Assembly (NCBI GenBank): GCA_902789415.1
Contig: CADAOD010000012.1
Span: forward strand, 21,209 to 85,208
DNA length: 64,000 nt
From: an uncultured Prevotellaceae bacterium
GTDB taxonomy: Bacteria > Bacteroidota > Bacteroidia > Bacteroidales > Bacteroidaceae
Reading direction: 5' to 3'
This document shows positions 1-10,226 of the stretch, one piece after another; positions within the stretch are counted from its first letter, which is position 1; each line of letters opens with the position of its first letter. The position numbers and the translations under genes are program-made. The notes beneath the pieces are model-generated. The model was not told the origin of the DNA, searched no databases, and worked only from the letters and a program-made list of their open reading frames with translations.

Positions 1-409
1 CCGTGCCACCCGTACGCTTAGCTATGTGGTAACGTTTAAGAACGACGATTATACCATAAGCCGCCTGGATAACTTTACGCTTAACGATATCGACCCATTT
101 ATTATTACATATTATAATGGTGGCAACTGGGAGACGCATGTTGAGCAGTTTAAGTCGGCTAAGGTGATGGCCAATTATTCGGTAGCATCGTTTAAGGATC
201 TGCCTTGGGCATTGATGGTGCCTACTGGCGATTTCCGCTACCCACTGGAAGGCAACGAAATAGGCTATAGGAAGCGTACCGAATCGGGTGCTGTGGCCAT
301 GATAGGTGCTTACACCACCGTAGGGCACAGCTTTGGCGAGTGGGCCGAGGATCATACACGTTTCCTCGACTGGTATCAGTATCTTACCAATGCATCGATG
401 GTATATTGA
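1..409 (+). CDS. C-terminal part of a LruC/DUF4842-type secreted protein (5' truncated by window edge)
   Basis: The reading frame is open from base 2 with no stop and ends at TGA-flanked 409; the GTG at 26 is an internal Val codon, so the gene begins outside the window. The readable part is about 136 residues. It resembles the C-terminal end of LruC-domain (DUF4842) proteins of Bacteroidetes: a segment with LPWALMVPTGDFRYP, then a final helix-like stretch around HSFGEWAEDHTRFLDWY. The neighbouring protein on the opposite strand has an equivalent SEGLGKAPLGIAIPAKWKWP region, which supports the family call. These proteins are exported and their function is unknown. The family assignment is moderately secure; nothing can be said about the missing N-terminus. 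Confidence 0.6.
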   Translation, partial: RATRTLSYVVTFKNDDYTISRLDNFTLNDIDPFIITYYNGGNWETHVEQFKSAKVMANYSVASFKDLPWALMVPTGDFRYPLEGNEIGYRKRTESGAVAMIGAYTTVGHSFGEWAEDHTRFLDWYQYLTNASMVY

Positions 410-425
410 TTATTTAGTACAAAAC

Positions 426-477
426 TAAAAAAAAAGGAAGAGGGGCGTTCACATCACGTGGACACCCCACCTTTTTG
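426..477. terminator. Bidirectional intrinsic terminator between convergent LruC genes
   Basis: An A-run at 426-435 precedes an 11-bp hairpin (GGGGCGTTCAC / GTGGACACCCC, one mismatch and one G-T pair, 5-nt loop) which is followed by CTTTTTG. The A-run on one side and T-run on the other let it serve both converging genes. Confidence 0.75.
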
Positions 478-504
478 AATTTGACTATAATAGAGTTTGA
501 AAAA

Positions 505-2766
505 TTATTCGCCGTAAACCGTGCCCGAAACAGGGTTCTGGTACCAGCCGCTTTGACCTGCTCTAAGCGTAAGATCCGACTGCTTTCCCCAAGCTGTAAA
601 GCCTGAATATGCATTGTTAACTACAACACGCTCTTTTGGCCACTTCCACTTGGCGGGGATGGCGATACCCAGAGGTGCTTTGCCTAACCCCTCAGAGTTA
701 CTTGATGTAACTACGCTAATATAATCGTTAACAGCGTTTGTGCTAACTGTTGGGTCGGAGTTAACCTTGAATGGACGAATCTTGAAATCTGCTGTCTGGA
801 AATCGAATCCGGATGGCTTGTCGATAGTAGTTTCTACTGCGTTCATATCTACACCGCGACCGGTATTTACCATCACACCGTGAGTTGCTCCGAAAGCCTC
901 GTGTACCTCGGCTTTATTGTTCCACGACAGTTGGGTGTTGCCCAACCATACGTAGTTGTCGTATTCGCAACCAGCAGCCACCAACGTTACAATCAACTTG
1001 CTTGAGTTTGTCTCACTCTCTCTAACCTGAATAACCACGTCGTTCAGGTCAAAGTCGCATCTGGTCTTATTATCCTCAAAGGCATAAGTCCAAGTCTGGT
1101 TTTCTGTAACAGGCGTTACAACTGGAGGATTGGAAGTCCATGAAGCACCACAATTGGTAGAATTGTAGGTAGGATTCAGCTGGCTGAAATTAACTTCCGT
1201 TTTACCTACATTAAGTTGGATGGTAGGCTGTACACCGCTATTGCCGGCACCTTTGTCATAGATGTTATTAATAGCAATGGTTACGTTGCCGGTAGTCTCA
1301 AGAGCTTTCTTATGTCCGGCTACTGTAGTTGTGCCACCTAAACGGATATAGCTGTTGGTACCAGAGCATTTAAAACCATTATAGATACCATCGCCTTGGC
1401 CGCCTTGATCACCCCATGTGTTATTGCCTGTACAATTAAAGCCTGCGTTGTTGCCCATGTGGATGGTGAAATTGTCAACGTCAAGGGTTTTTGTTTGAAT
1501 GTAACTGTTGTCCATAAGGTAGAAGGCACCATTGTAGAAGTGGGTGTTGTCCTCTACAATTAACTGACAATAATTATAGAACGTATCGTTCCAAGGATGC
1601 ATCACTAAGGTTTTAGTGGTGTAATGCCCCTTGTTAATCCACCATATGTTAGCCTGTGTTGCTTCGGTCTGACCTGCTACTGAAACAGTTCCTTCATTGA
1701 AGAAGTTACTGCTTGAATTCAGAATCATATCGCCTGTAAGAACCAATTCGCCAAAGTTGTAGAAATAAGAAGGCATGCTGTCTTGTGGCTTACTGGTAAT
1801 ATTCTTACCGTAGATAGTTCCTTCATTATAAACGATTGAACTTTGATTGGCCTCGAAATTATCTTGCAGGTTCAGCGTTCCGCGGTTAAAGATGATACCA
1901 CCTCCATCTTGCCTGTACAACTTTTCTGCATTATAATTGAGTGTGGCATTGCCTGCTACATAAATCTCCAGATTGTTGATGTAGCTGTCCATATTGAGAT
2001 TCAGAGTTGCATTTGGTAGCAGGTATATGCGAGCTTGATTAATGGAATTTGTACCATTGACATTAAGAGTTACATTACCTGAAATGTAAATGTCGCGAGA
2101 GCCCTGCCAAAAATGGAAACCATTGGTCTCGTTTTCTAAGGCAATTTCTGTTATGCCTTGTATATAATTGCCGTCATTATAATGGGCACTCAAGATATTA
2201 TTCACTTCTGTTCCTGTCTTGGCTGTAGAAGGAACAGAGGTTTTATACTTCGAATTTAATTCTGTCTCTGTATAATTCGTGAAAGGGTCGCCAATTCCGC
2301 TAATGATGCTTCTTGTGCGGGCTTGAGCAGTGGAACTGAAATCGTAGTTAGCGATTATCTGTCCGTCTTCTACGTCAACATATTGGTAGTTCATGTTGCC
2401 ATTACTCTGCTTCAAACCTACAAACAGTGACTTGACATGCTGCGGAAGGCTGAAATCACTGATGGTAGTTGTTGTCCCTGCCATTGGGATACTTGCTAAT
2501 ACAGTGGCTGTGCCTTCAACCTGTGGGTTGTTAGAGAAGACATACAAAGTAGCATCTTCATTCAAACCTTTAACATTAAAGGTGGCTGTAGCTGTGGATG
2601 TCATCACCCAGTCCTGATTTTCGGGGATGTAGAAACCAAGCGTTTGCTGGGCATTGTTGAGCGATACTTGCTGCTCCTGCACTTCAACGTTAACCTCCTT
2701 CATACAAGAGGTCATAGCCACTCCCATAGTAAGGAATGCGAATCCATTCAAAAGGTACTTTTTCAT
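505..2766 (-). CDS. LruC/DUF4842 domain surface lipoprotein
   Basis: 753-residue exported lipoprotein. The start ATG at 2766 gives a signal peptide with a lipobox ending VAMTSC, acylated Cys 21. Residues about 150-530 are rich in Asn, Thr and hydrophobics with repeated short strands (for example LNLNMDSYINNLEIYVAGNATLNYNAE), which suggests a right-handed beta-helix. Residues about 560-750 form the LruC/DUF4842 domain, recognisable by FEDNKTRCDFDLNDVVIQV and the KAPLGIAIP segment. It is transcribed alone, towards another LruC protein on the other strand. A good -7/-33 promoter lies 50 bp upstream, preceded by phased TTTTGAAC repeats. Function is unknown; a role in surface attachment or a surface matrix is only inference. 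Confidence 0.8.
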   Translation of the reverse strand: MKKYLLNGFAFLTMGVAMTSCMKEVNVEVQEQQVSLNNAQQTLGFYIPENQDWVMTSTATATFNVKGLNEDATLYVFSNNPQVEGTATVLASIPMAGTTTTISDFSLPQHVKSLFVGLKQSNGNMNYQYVDVEDGQIIANYDFSSTAQARTRSIISGIGDPFTNYTETELNSKYKTSVPSTAKTGTEVNNILSAHYNDGNYIQGITEIALENETNGFHFWQGSRDIYISGNVTLNVNGTNSINQARIYLLPNATLNLNMDSYINNLEIYVAGNATLNYNAEKLYRQDGGGIIFNRGTLNLQDNFEANQSSIVYNEGTIYGKNITSKPQDSMPSYFYNFGELVLTGDMILNSSSNFFNEGTVSVAGQTEATQANIWWINKGHYTTKTLVMHPWNDTFYNYCQLIVEDNTHFYNGAFYLMDNSYIQTKTLDVDNFTIHMGNNAGFNCTGNNTWGDQGGQGDGIYNGFKCSGTNSYIRLGGTTTVAGHKKALETTGNVTIAINNIYDKGAGNSGVQPTIQLNVGKTEVNFSQLNPTYNSTNCGASWTSNPPVVTPVTENQTWTYAFEDNKTRCDFDLNDVVIQVRESETNSSKLIVTLVAAGCEYDNYVWLGNTQLSWNNKAEVHEAFGATHGVMVNTGRGVDMNAVETTIDKPSGFDFQTADFKIRPFKVNSDPTVSTNAVNDYISVVTSSNSEGLGKAPLGIAIPAKWKWPKERVVVNNAYSGFTAWGKQSDLTLRAGQSGWYQNPVSGTVYGE

Positions 2767-2812
2767 ACTCTACTATTAGCTAAATTCTAAGTCAAATAAA
2801 TTTTTTCGGCTG

Positions 2813-2844
2813 CAAAGGTACATACTTTATTTGTAGTAGCCAAA
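2813..2844 (-). promoter_or_regulatory. Bacteroidetes promoter of the LruC lipoprotein
   Basis: On the minus strand, TTTG at 2844-2841 is followed after 20 nt by TACCTTTG at 2820-2813, matching the Bacteroidetes -33/-7 consensus. It lies about 46 bp ahead of the ATG. Confidence 0.7.
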
Positions 2845-2862
2845 TATTTTTGCGAATATTAT

Positions 2863-2930
2863 ACGTTTTGAACAAATCAGAACGGTTTTGAACGAATAAG
2901 AAAACGTTGTAACTGATTTGAACATAGGCG
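2863..2930. repeat. Helically phased TTTTGAAC direct repeats (candidate operator)
   Basis: TTTTGAAC occurs at 2866 and 2886, with a variant ATTTGAAC at 2916. Spacings are 20 and 30 bp, which puts all copies on one face of the helix. They sit just upstream of the minus-strand LruC promoter and ahead of the GH3 promoter, so a regulator bound here could act on either. Direct repeats of this spacing suit a LytTR- or AraC-type protein; the regulator is not identifiable. Confidence 0.5.
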
Positions 2931-2975
2931 AAAAACAAAAGTACACAGTCGAAAGACCCATTCTGAAAGATTGTT

Positions 2976-3017
2976 TACCTTTGCACTCGCAAGTTTCAAA
3001 ATAACTTTGTATATTTG
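2976..3017 (+). promoter_or_regulatory. Candidate promoters for the GH3/esterase pair
   Basis: Three overlapping -7 candidates are present: TACCTTTG at 2976, TAACTTTG at 3002 and TATATTTG at 3010. The second has TTG at 2981-2983 at a workable 18-nt distance and is favoured. Confidence 0.5.
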
Positions 3018-3063
3018 CATGCTGAAACCAAATTCGTAATAACTAAAAAATATATTTTAAACA

Positions 3064-5406
3064 ATGAAAATTTCGTTTCATAACATTTGTTTGGTTGTAA
3101 TGGCTGTAGCTGCCACGTGCGGCTACAGTCTTGATGCAACTGCCCAGCAGTTAAAGGCTGAAAACATTGATGAGATTGTAAAGGCAATGACGCTCGAAGA
3201 AAAGTGCCACATGGTACTGGGCCGCGGCATGCATTTTAACGATGAGGCCAAATTCCCTGGTACAGCCGGTAGTACTTTCTCGGTGGCTCGTTTGGGTATC
3301 TCCGAAACCTATTGTGCCGACTCTCAGCAAGGTTTGCGCATGAATGCCACCCGCGCTTGGGATCATAACGATTACTATCCAACTGATTTTGTGGCTTCGA
3401 TGACGTTGGCCTCTACCTGGGACCGCGAGGCTGCCTTTAAGGTAGGTCAGGGCATTGGCAACGAGGTGCGCGAGTTCGGACTCGATTGGATTCTCTCGCC
3501 TGCCATGAATCTTATCCGTAACCCACTGTGCGGACGCAACCATGAGTATTTCTCGGAGGATCCTTATCTATCAGGCACCATCGCTGCAGGCTATGTGCGT
3601 GGTGTGCAGAGCGAGGGTACAGCTGCTTGCCCTAAGCACTTTGTGGCTAACAACCAGGAAACAAACCGTAATAACAATATCTCGCAGGTATCGCAGCGTG
3701 CGCTCCGTGAGATTTACCTGAAGGCTTTTGAAATTATGGTTAAGGAGAGTAATCCTTGGACCATCATGACATCTTATAATAAGCTGAATGGTCCATACGC
3801 TGTACAGAACCGCGAGCTGCTTACCACCATTGTTCGCGACGAGTGGGGCTGGAAGGGTATGTTTGTAAGCGACTGGAATGCTGGCGACGATGCCGTTGCT
3901 GCTATGCTGGCTGGTAACGATATGCTGCAGCCCGGTCAGGACAAGCAGTATCAGGCTATCCTTGAGGCTGCTAAGAGTGGCAAACTGCCTATGGAGGTGC
4001 TCGATGCCAACGTTAAGCGCATTCTGGAATATGTGATAAAGACCCATAACTTCAAGGGTTATAAGTATAACAACGAGCCCGATTTGAAAGCGCATGCTCA
4101 GGTGGTTCGCCAGGTTGGCGCCGATGGTATCGTGCTGCTTAAGAATAGTGGCATACTGCCATTAACAGGCAAGCGTGTGGCTTTGTTCGGTTGCACATCT
4201 TACGATTGGATTTCGGGTGGTTCTGGTTTTGGTGGCACCTCAGTGGGTCACTACACCGTATCGCTCGTAGAGGGTATGCGCTCTGCTGGTTACGAGGTTT
4301 ACAAACCATTAATCCGTACCTACACCCAGCATATTGCTGCCGAGGAAAAGCGTTTGTTCCCCAACGGTCGTCCACCATTCTCGCTTATGCCACCAGCACG
4401 TGCCGATGAGAAGCAGTTTACTGCCGATGAGCTGAATGCTGCCATCGAAGGCTCGGATGTGGCTATCATCTCTTTGGGTCGTAAGAGTGGTGAGGCAGCC
4501 GATCGCAGCGAGGCCGACTTCTACCTGAAAGAGGGCGAGGCCAAACTTATCAAGGCTGTAAGCGAGGCTTATCATGCCAAGGGTAAGCAGGTAGTAGTAT
4601 TGCTGGATATCTGTAGTCCTATCGATGTGGCCTCTTGGCAGAATCAGATTGATGCTCTGGTTTGCACCTGGCAGGGCGGTCAGGAGAGTGGTTTTGCTGT
4701 GGCCGATGTACTGAGCGGAAAGGTGAACCCCAGCGGTAAGCTGCCTATGACTTTCCAGATAAAATACGGTGATGCTTATGCCGATAAGAATTTCCCCAGC
4801 AATGTTGATGATAAAACCTTAGGTGCTATGTTTATGTGGGGATATAATAAGGATCAGGCTCCTAAGGAGCGCAAGCCACAGGCCAATATCGACTTTACCA
4901 ACTACGAGGAGGATATCTATGTAGGCTATCGTTACTTCGACAGCTTTGGTAAGCCTGTGGCTTATCCGTTCGGATTTGGACTGAGCTACACCACCTTTGC
5001 TTATGAGAATATGAGCGTAAGCGAGGCCAATGGCGTTTATACCGTTAAGGTAGATGTTAAGAATACAGGTAAGAAGGCCGGACGCAATGTGGTAGAGCTC
5101 TTTGTGGCTGCACCAAACAGCAAGAAACTGAACAAGCCCGAAAAGGAGTTGCGCAACTATGCCAAGACCAGCTTGCTGCAGCCCGGACAGACTGAGACAG
5201 TAACCATGCAGGTAAAGGTTGAAGACTTAGCATCGTTCAACGAGAAGGCTTCTGCCTGGAAAACCGATGCAGGTCGCTACACATTCCTGATTTGTTCTTC
5301 GGCTAATGATATTGAAGCTAAGGCTTCAGCAAATGTCAAGGCATGGAGCAAGAAGGTTAATAATGTGATGAAACCCAATGTGAAACTTAACTTATTAAAA
5401 AGGTAA
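3064..5406 (+). CDS. Glycoside hydrolase family 3 (beta-glucosidase/xylosidase type), secreted
   Basis: 780 residues with a signal peptide (about 1-27, ending ATAQ). The order is N-terminal (beta/alpha)8 domain, then an alpha/beta sandwich, then a C-terminal fibronectin III-like domain (about 660-770, VKNTGKKAGRNVVELFV). The substrate-binding KHF is at 191-193 and the nucleophile is Asp 270 in FVSDWNA, both as in active GH3 enzymes. It removes non-reducing terminal sugars from beta-linked oligosaccharides, probably in the periplasm; the exact sugar cannot be read from the sequence. The next gene, a CE1-type esterase, follows after 12 bp and is almost certainly co-transcribed. That pairing is common in hemicellulose (for example xylan) breakdown. 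Confidence 0.92.
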   Translation: MKISFHNICLVVMAVAATCGYSLDATAQQLKAENIDEIVKAMTLEEKCHMVLGRGMHFNDEAKFPGTAGSTFSVARLGISETYCADSQQGLRMNATRAWDHNDYYPTDFVASMTLASTWDREAAFKVGQGIGNEVREFGLDWILSPAMNLIRNPLCGRNHEYFSEDPYLSGTIAAGYVRGVQSEGTAACPKHFVANNQETNRNNNISQVSQRALREIYLKAFEIMVKESNPWTIMTSYNKLNGPYAVQNRELLTTIVRDEWGWKGMFVSDWNAGDDAVAAMLAGNDMLQPGQDKQYQAILEAAKSGKLPMEVLDANVKRILEYVIKTHNFKGYKYNNEPDLKAHAQVVRQVGADGIVLLKNSGILPLTGKRVALFGCTSYDWISGGSGFGGTSVGHYTVSLVEGMRSAGYEVYKPLIRTYTQHIAAEEKRLFPNGRPPFSLMPPARADEKQFTADELNAAIEGSDVAIISLGRKSGEAADRSEADFYLKEGEAKLIKAVSEAYHAKGKQVVVLLDICSPIDVASWQNQIDALVCTWQGGQESGFAVADVLSGKVNPSGKLPMTFQIKYGDAYADKNFPSNVDDKTLGAMFMWGYNKDQAPKERKPQANIDFTNYEEDIYVGYRYFDSFGKPVAYPFGFGLSYTTFAYENMSVSEANGVYTVKVDVKNTGKKAGRNVVELFVAAPNSKKLNKPEKELRNYAKTSLLQPGQTETVTMQVKVEDLASFNEKASAWKTDAGRYTFLICSSANDIEAKASANVKAWSKKVNNVMKPNVKLNLLKR

Positions 5407-6660
<1,254 letters not shown>

Positions 6661-6670
6661 TAGTAAGCAG

Positions 6671-6710
6671 GAACCCTCGCCAATCGGTGAGGGTTCTAAT
6701 TTATTTCTTA
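6671..6710. terminator. Intrinsic terminator after the esterase, shared with the convergent MgtC-like gene
   Basis: GAACCCTC/GAGGGTTC arms, extended inward by GCC/GGT around an AATC loop, give an 11-bp stem at 6671-6696 followed by TAATTTATTT. The minus-strand MgtC-like gene stops at 6701, so the structure may serve both directions. Confidence 0.7.
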
Positions 6711-7195
6711 TGTTTATCTATTTTCCGGAGCACAAAATTAAATGCCTCAAGACCTACTAGTACTAAGACCGTTGCGGCGATAGACAATACATACATACCG
6801 CCTCCACAGGCCAGTCCGATGGCGGCTGTAACCCAAAGTCCTGCTGCTGTGGTAAGGCCACGCACCACATTCTCGCTTTTATGGAAGATGATGGTTCCGG
6901 CACCAATGAAACCGATTCCGGAAACAACCTGGGCTGCTACACGCGACACATCCCAACGGTGCTCTGGCGTGTGCATGGCTCCTTCGAAGCCGTAGGCTGA
7001 TACCACCATAAACAGGGCAGAGCCTAAAGCTACAAGGAAGTGGGTGCGTAATCCTGCCTCTTTGGCGCGATATTCACGTTCCAGACCAATGGCACCACCA
7101 AGGAGTGCTGCCACAAAGATACGCAATACACCACTGCGAGAGTACGCCCTCGTTGGTCTCCATCTGAGGTCCTGTTTCGGCCCACTTAAAGCCAT
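6701..7195 (-). CDS. MgtC/SapB-type membrane protein with an abnormal N-terminus
   Basis: The body from LRIFVAALLGGAIGLERE onward is a typical MgtC/SapB N-terminal membrane domain with four hydrophobic segments: GLERE...GLRTH, then LVALGSALFMVVS, GIGFIGAGTII and GLTTAAGLWVTAAIG. The family is implicated in Mg-limited growth and in modulation of ATP synthase. The first 23 or so residues of the ORF (GPKQDLRWRP...) are not MgtC sequence but the neighbouring GNAT gene read in another frame. The true start and first residues have therefore been lost at a junction near 7130. Translation could begin at ATG 7195 or at an in-frame TTG/GTG close to the junction. The domain itself looks intact; expression is uncertain. 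Confidence 0.75.
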   Translation of the reverse strand: MALSGPKQDLRWRPTRAYSRSGVLRIFVAALLGGAIGLEREYRAKEAGLRTHFLVALGSALFMVVSAYGFEGAMHTPEHRWDVSRVAAQVVSGIGFIGAGTIIFHKSENVVRGLTTAAGLWVTAAIGLACGGGMYVLSIAATVLVLVGLEAFNFVLRKIDKHKK

Positions 7196-8204
7196 AGCGC
7201 TGGAACTGGCGAATCAGGTCGTCGAAAATCAGCGCATTGGCGCCTTTGCCACGATACTCAGGCAGCACACCTATCAGCAACAGGTCGACGGTGTCGGTAT
7301 TGTGCCATTTCAGCGTTTTCAACAGTTCCCACCAGCCAAAAGGCAGGAATCGGCCATCGCGAGTGCGTTGGAGTGTACGGGAGAACGAGGGGAATGTTAC
7401 ACCAAATCCTACCATCTTATCGCCATCCATAATACCTGTAACCAGGTTCAGGTCGGCAATCTTGATGTAATCGTTCACCAGCTTGTCTATCTGATGTTGT
7501 GAGAGTTCCGAGAAACCATACAGATCCTTGTAGGTTGCGTTCAGCAGGTGGAATACCTCGCGGCCCCAGCCATCGCTTACCAACTCTTTGCGGGTAAACT
7601 TATGTACCCTCAAGCCATAGCGCTTACGCACCATTTCAGTAATCTTAGCAAACTTGGCAGGCACCTCGTCGGGCACTTTTACCTTGCATTCCACATAGTC
7701 GTTGTCCTTATAGAATCCCCCCTTCTGCTCCATGTGCTGTGGATAGTAGGGGTAGTTGTAGTTAATGTACATGGTGGCCAACTGGTCGAATCCATCTACA
7801 AGCATGCCTTCGCGGTCGGTATCAATAAAGCCCAACGGACCGGCTATTTCTGTCATGCTTTTGGCTTTGCCCCAGTCTTCTACTGCTTTCAGGAGCGCTG
7901 TGCTTACTTCAGGGTCGTCGATAAAGTCGAACCATCCGAAGCGTACCTGTCGGCATCCCCAACGCTCGTTAGCGCGATGGTTAATAATGGCAGCCACACG
8001 CCCAACTATCTCACCATTTTTTAAAGCTAAAAAATATTCTGCTTCGCAGCATTCAAACGATGGGTTCTTATCGCGGCGGAGTGTCGACATCTCATCTGAA
8101 TAGAGGTAGGGTACGGCACTATCACAGCCTCTGTACAGATCGTAATAGAACTGTACAAACTGCTTAAGCTCGCGCTTGGTTTCAACCCTTTTTATCTTTA
8201 TCAT
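7074..8204 (-). pseudogene. GNAT-like N-acetyltransferase with its C-terminus replaced (deletion junction with mgtC)
   Basis: The 376-codon frame encodes a Bacteroidetes GNAT-superfamily protein of about 350-390 residues: two GNAT-like halves, the second with VDLLLIGVLPEYRGKGANALIFDDL, the acetyl-CoA-binding R/Q-x-x-G-x-G/A type loop. The family signature ETGPQMETNEGVLSQW is reached, and then the frame runs into out-of-frame mgtC sequence (CIAYLCGSTPWWCHW) and stops. The usual basic tail following the signature is missing. The overlap with the MgtC-like ORF, 122 bp in different frames, is the direct result. It may be a genuine small deletion or a consensus error. The catalytic fold could still form. 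Substrate unknown. Confidence 0.7.
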
Positions 8205-8209
8205 AGGTG

Positions 8210-8241
8210 CAAAAGTAATACAAAAAAACGAAACTTACAAA
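8210..8241 (-). promoter_or_regulatory. Promoter of the GNAT-like gene, abutting its start codon
   Basis: Minus strand: TTTG at 8241-8238, 20-nt spacer, TACTTTTG at 8217-8210, with the ATG at 8204. The expected transcript start falls on or next to the ATG. Confidence 0.65.
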
Positions 8242-8256
8242 CATTTAAGAAGTTTT

Positions 8257-10149
8257 TTACAGCGCTTCGATGTAATCGTAAAGCTTCTTGTAGAATGGAT
8301 GACGGGTCAGCGTCGAGGCATCTCCAAGTATAATCAGTTTCATTCTGGCACGGGTGATGGCCACATTCATACGGCGCAAATCGCGCAAGAAACCTATCTG
8401 TCCCTGGTCGTTGGCACGTACCAGCGAAATCATAATAATATCGCGCTCCTGCCCTTGGAATCCATCTACGGTATTTATGCTGATAAGTCCTTTGAAAGGC
8501 TTGAAGAATTCGCGCTTTTTTAGTTGCTGGCGCAGATACTGCACTTGGGCGCGATAGGGCGAAATTACACCTACGTCGATGCGCTCTTCAAGTATACGCT
8601 CCTTACCAATCTTTTCAAAATACTGTTGCAGCGCCAGCATGGTCAATTCTGCCTCGGCCTTATTAATGCGACCGAAACTCTCGCCTACAAACTCTTCTTT
8701 GAATGAGATGCCGCTCTCTTCGGGAAAGTCGAATTGCGAGGTGTCTATCCATGTCATCGGTACGTCTAAGTCCAGAATGCTGCGGTACTTTACATCGGGT
8801 GCACTCTCTACTTGGTTGTTGTAAAACCAGTCGCTCGAGAATCGCATAATCTCCTCGTTCATACGGTATTGCATCTTCAGCAGCGTCACTACTTCGGGCT
8901 TGTTTTCTACAATGCGCTCCATCAGCGTTTTGCCTAATCCTGCTTTCATGGCCTCATAGCACTTTACAATAGGTGGCAGCTGGCAGTGGTCGCCTGCCAA
9001 TATCACTCTCGATATGCGGCGCATGGGTATCCAGCAGGCTGCTTCGAGTGCCTGGGCAGCCTCGTCGATAAACAAGGTACCGAACTTCTGTCCATCCAAA
9101 ACCTTATTTGCCGAACCTACCAAGGTACATGCAATAACACGCGCCTCGCTAAACAGGTCGTTCTTGATGCGTAGCTCCAGTTCGGTGGCACGTTCCTTGA
9201 GGCGTTCTACTTTCTGGTGGAATTTCTGGTCGCCCCGCTTGCGATTGGCTCGCACCTCGCGGATGGCTTTTCTTAATGCCCACAGCATCTCATAGTCGGG
9301 GTGGGCTTCAAAGCGGCGCTCGTAAGTAAACGATAGCATCTTATCATTCACGCGGGTGGGGTTGCCTATTCGCAGAACGTTTACGCCGCGGTCAACCAGC
9401 TTCTCTGATATCCAGTCAACAGCCATGTTGCTCTGTGCGCACACCAATACCTGACTTTCTCGCATAAGGGTTTCGTAGATGGCTTCAACTAGTGTGGTGG
9501 TCTTGCCGGTTCCTGGAGGTCCGTGTACAATGGCTACATCCTTGGCTCTCAGCACTTTGTTAACAGCATCCTCCTGTGTGGCATTCAGGTACGAGAAGTG
9601 CAGCGCGCTAAAGTTGTATGTAGCAGCAGGCTGCCTGTTATAAAACAGGTCGCGCAGGTAGCCTAATCGTCCTTTGGCTGCCATCACCCTATCAAGCGCA
9701 TCAAACATCATCTTATAGCTGGTCTCGTCAAAGAAAAGTTGAACGCCCAGCTTTTCGGCATTCTGTATATCTACCAGTCCCATGCCGTCGGGCACAGCTA
9801 CTACCATTCTGTCGCCATCTACATAACTTACTGTGGCTGTCATTTTAAAGTAGCTGATCTTACCCCCAGCATCTACGCTGAAGAATACCACGGGCTTGCC
9901 GTATTCAAAATTATGCTCTATCTCTTCGTCGGTTTGTCTTAGTACCTCTATCACTCGCTGGTTCAGCGAATTGTAATATGTTTTGCTAACGGTGAGCGGA
10001 AACCATACGTCGCCACGTTTCACCTTCCGCTGCAGTCCCATCTGTTCTGTCTGCTGGCGGAATTCTTCTTTTTCGGCCTCATACTCCATTTGTAGTAATT
10101 GGCGTTGTTTTTGTAGTGCCAATATCGGCGAATCAAGTTGTTTTTCCAT
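8257..10149 (-). CDS. Superfamily 1 DNA/RNA helicase of the Upf1/Dna2 (AAA_12) type
   Basis: 630 residues from the ATG at 10149. A TTG seven codons upstream lies inside the promoter and is rejected. An N-terminal beta-barrel-like region (about 1-190) precedes the helicase core. The core has Walker A GPPGTGKTT with Lys 216, Walker B LFIDEAAQ with Asp 362, motif III AGDHCQLPP, and motifs V/VI near VDGFQGQE and VAITRARMKL at the C-terminus. This order is that of the Upf1/IGHMBP2/Dna2 helicase branch, ATP-driven 5'-3' translocases on DNA or RNA. It is transcribed divergently from the kinase at 10227. The cellular role of the bacterial members is poorly known. Confidence 0.88.
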   Translation of the reverse strand: MEKQLDSPILALQKQRQLLQMEYEAEKEEFRQQTEQMGLQRKVKRGDVWFPLTVSKTYYNSLNQRVIEVLRQTDEEIEHNFEYGKPVVFFSVDAGGKISYFKMTATVSYVDGDRMVVAVPDGMGLVDIQNAEKLGVQLFFDETSYKMMFDALDRVMAAKGRLGYLRDLFYNRQPAATYNFSALHFSYLNATQEDAVNKVLRAKDVAIVHGPPGTGKTTTLVEAIYETLMRESQVLVCAQSNMAVDWISEKLVDRGVNVLRIGNPTRVNDKMLSFTYERRFEAHPDYEMLWALRKAIREVRANRKRGDQKFHQKVERLKERATELELRIKNDLFSEARVIACTLVGSANKVLDGQKFGTLFIDEAAQALEAACWIPMRRISRVILAGDHCQLPPIVKCYEAMKAGLGKTLMERIVENKPEVVTLLKMQYRMNEEIMRFSSDWFYNNQVESAPDVKYRSILDLDVPMTWIDTSQFDFPEESGISFKEEFVGESFGRINKAEAELTMLALQQYFEKIGKERILEERIDVGVISPYRAQVQYLRQQLKKREFFKPFKGLISINTVDGFQGQERDIIMISLVRANDQGQIGFLRDLRRMNVAITRARMKLIILGDASTLTRHPFYKKLYDYIEAL

Positions 10150-10158
10150 AAACGCGTG

Positions 10159-10166
10159 CAAAGTTA
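10159..10166 (-). promoter_or_regulatory. -7 element of the helicase gene
   Basis: TAACTTTG on the minus strand, 9 bp before ATG 10149. The predicted leader is only a few nucleotides. Its presence decides against the TTG start at 10170. Confidence 0.6.
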
Positions 10167-10210
10167 GCAAAAAAATGGCAAACTATTATCTACTTATCTT
10201 AAAAAAATCG

Positions 10211-10218
10211 TACCTTTG
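10211..10218 (+). promoter_or_regulatory. -7 element of the pyridoxamine kinase gene
   Basis: TACCTTTG ends 8 bp before ATG 10227, so the transcript would be almost leaderless. No convincing -33 was identified in the A/T-rich sequence upstream. Confidence 0.6.
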
Positions 10219-10226
10219 CACCCGAA

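Noticed and set aside
10150-10170. Upstream TTG start adding seven residues to the helicase
   Set aside because: These codons overlap the TAACTTTG promoter element, and an ATG follows at 10149.
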